From Streptomyces roseus (GTDB taxonomy: Bacteria > Actinomycetota > Actinomycetes > Streptomycetales > Streptomycetaceae), in the NCBI RefSeq assembly GCF_001044425.1, contig NZ_LFML01000020.1:22330-86329 (forward strand): DNA of 64,000 nt. The letters are read 5' to 3'. How positions within the stretch are numbered: the first letter of the stretch is position 1; each line of letters begins with the position of its first letter. A program made the translations under genes and the position numbers. A model generated the notes under the pieces. It was not told the DNA's origin, did no database searches, and worked only from the letters and a program-made list of their open reading frames with translations. Of this stretch, positions 62,781-64,000 are shown one piece after another.

Positions 62781-64000
62781 CCGGTGTCGGCGGAGTAGCC
62801 GGTGTCGCCGCCCTCCGGGGTCCGCGGCAGGGGCGGAGCGGTGAACTGGGCGAGCGGGGCCGCGTCCGGGTCGGGCCGTACGGCGCCGAGCAGCGGGTTC
62901 GCGGCGATGGGGGACACCTTGACCCTCGCGCCGGGTCGCGGGGCCTGGATCACCTTGCCGTCACCGACGTACAGGGCCACGTGGGTGGCCGAGGGGAAGT
63001 AGACCACCAGGTCGCCGGGGCGCAGTTCGTCGAGGGGCACCTTGGGGAGCCGCGCCCACTGCTCCTGGCTGGTCCGGGGGATGGCGCGGCCCGCGTGCGC
63101 CCAGGCCTGCGAGGTGAGCCCGGAGCAGTCGAAGGACGCGGGGCCCTCGGCGCCCCAGACGTACGGTTTGCCGAGCTGCTCGGTGGCGTAGGTCAGGGCG
63201 GCGCCCCCGGCGGCCGTGGGCGTACGGGGGGTGGCGGCGAGCCGGCCGGACGCCAGCAGCTCGCGCTGCGCGGTGGCGGTGTCGGCGGCCTCGCGGGTGC
63301 CGAGCCGGGCGAGCTGGTCGGGGGTGAGCGAGGCGAGGACCCGCTCGACCTGCCTGAGCTTGAGCTCGACCTGCTGCTTGTTCCGCCTGCGCTGGGCGGT
63401 CAGGGTCTGGCGGGCGTCGAGGGTGGTGCGGGCGGCGGTGGCGAGGAGGTCGGCGCGGCGCTCGGTGCGGGTGAGGCGGGCCAGTACCCCGGCCCGGCGG
63501 GCGCCCTCGCGGGCGGCGATGCGCCGCTGGTCCTGGGCGGCCTGGGGGTCGCCGGTGAGCAGCATGCGGGCGTACGGGGAGATCCCGCCGGCGCCCTGGT
63601 ACTGGGCCCGGGCCACCCGGCCGGCGGCGGCCCTCTCGGCGCCGAGGGCGGTACGGGCCTTGGCGAGCTCGGCGCTGAGCCGGCGCTCCTCGTCCTGCCC
63701 CTCCTTGAGCGCGACCTCGGTGGCCTTGTACGCCTCGGCGGCGGCTTCGGCCTCCCGGTAGAGCCCCTGCAGCCGCGCGAGCAACTGCCCCACGCCGAGC
63801 CCCTGGAGCGCCTCGGCCCCCCCGGCCGCCCCGGCGCCGGGCCCCTGAGCGGCGGTGGCGCTCGCGGCGTCGGCGGCGGCCGCGGCTGCGGTGTCCGCGG
63901 CGTCCGCGGTGTCGGCCGTCTCTGCCGGGAGGGGACCCCGGCGGGTCCGGGCGTCCGCCGCGGGGAGCTCCCGCCGGGCGGTGGCGCCGCCGGGCGCGTC
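62714..64000 (-). CDS. NlpC/P60 peptidoglycan endopeptidase, partial
   Basis: About 428 codons lie in the window and the frame stays open to base 64000, so the start and any signal peptide are outside. An Ala/Pro-rich and then coiled-coil region (QGLYREAEAAAEAYKATEVAL and on) precedes the catalytic domain of about 115 residues. That domain has DCSGLTSQAWAHAG with the nucleophilic Cys and HVALYVGDGKVIQAP with the His. The design matches secreted RipA/p60-type hydrolases that cut stem peptides in the wall. The stop lies inside the convergent monooxygenase gene. Confidence 0.88.
   Translation of the reverse strand, partial: DAPGGATARRELPAADARTRRGPLPAETADTADAADTAAAAAADAASATAAQGPGAGAAGGAEALQGLGVGQLLARLQGLYREAEAAAEAYKATEVALKEGQDEERRLSAELAKARTALGAERAAAGRVARAQYQGAGGISPYARMLLTGDPQAAQDQRRIAAREGARRAGVLARLTRTERRADLLATAARTTLDARQTLTAQRRRNKQQVELKLRQVERVLASLTPDQLARLGTREAADTATAQRELLASGRLAATPRTPTAAGGAALTYATEQLGKPYVWGAEGPASFDCSGLTSQAWAHAGRAIPRTSQEQWARLPKVPLDELRPGDLVVYFPSATHVALYVGDGKVIQAPRPGARVKVSPIAANPLLGAVRPDPDAAPLAQFTAPPLPRTPEGGDTGYSADTGYSASGAPEPAEGPAEDTTSSK

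Overview
The window is chromosomal DNA of a Streptomyces species or very close relative. The GC content is very high with strongly G/C-ending codons. Many genes have GTG or TTG starts, and several lack a leader, with a TANNNT hexamer 6-7 bases before the start codon. The genes are actinomycete hallmarks: WblE, a SigB-type sigma factor with its anti-sigma factor, an EshA/EshB-type encapsulin, nickel superoxide dismutase with its maturation protease, the fused Kgd 2-oxoglutarate decarboxylase, a Cvn conservon and an FxSxx RiPP locus. From memory, the content resembles the sigH-eshB-sodN-kgd-lon stretch of the S. coelicolor core chromosome. I could not check this. No tRNA, rRNA, insertion sequence, integrase, attachment site or CRISPR array was seen.

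Layout. Positions 1-5500 hold the start of wblE, a possible small RNA, a lipid kinase, a small membrane protein, sigH with rshA, a UBP zinc finger and a Na+/H+ antiporter. Positions 5580-9500 hold a PLP enzyme, a broken acetyltransferase, a cell-wall amidase, and the NO-defence pair hmpA/nsrR with two predicted NsrR sites. Positions 9600-12270 hold an encapsulin shell gene and its partner polyprenyl synthase, closed by an 18-bp hairpin. Positions 12300-19000 hold an acetyltransferase, a zinc ribbon, snapalysin with its divergent LysR regulator, an autoregulated DUF4097/PadR operon, an HTH/Clp-N operon and an oxidoreductase. Positions 19400-26400 hold malic enzyme, a polar amino-acid ABC transporter, a methyltransferase, a CGNR protein and sodX/sodN.

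Positions 26721-39422 are the most unusual part: seven genes on one strand, nearly contiguous. The first three make a conflict-type ternary system: a trypsin-like protease with a VMAP-C-like region, a MoxR AAA+ ATPase, and a large vWA/TPR protein. The next four make an FxSxx RiPP system: short precursor FxsA, radical SAM/SPASM enzyme FxsB, an HExxH protein, and the TIR/NB-ARC/TPR protein FxsT. The arrangement suggests a signal-gated protease plus a modified-peptide arm. FxsA ends in FDSGVA, one residue longer than the canonical FxSxx tail, and FxsB carries a repetitive tail.

Positions 39440-42200 hold a hypothetical gene divergent from an XRE regulator, plus two tiny genes. Kgd and a two-component system follow. 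Then come a lipoprotein, a membrane glycosyltransferase with an odd start, and two small genes whose products share an amyloid-like glycine/asparagine motif. After these lie a sulfurtransferase and HspR-type-regulated lon. The right end holds a MarR regulator, a PP2C-like protein, the cvnABCD conservon with a downstream flavin monooxygenase, and the 3' part of an NlpC/P60 hydrolase gene that runs out of the window.
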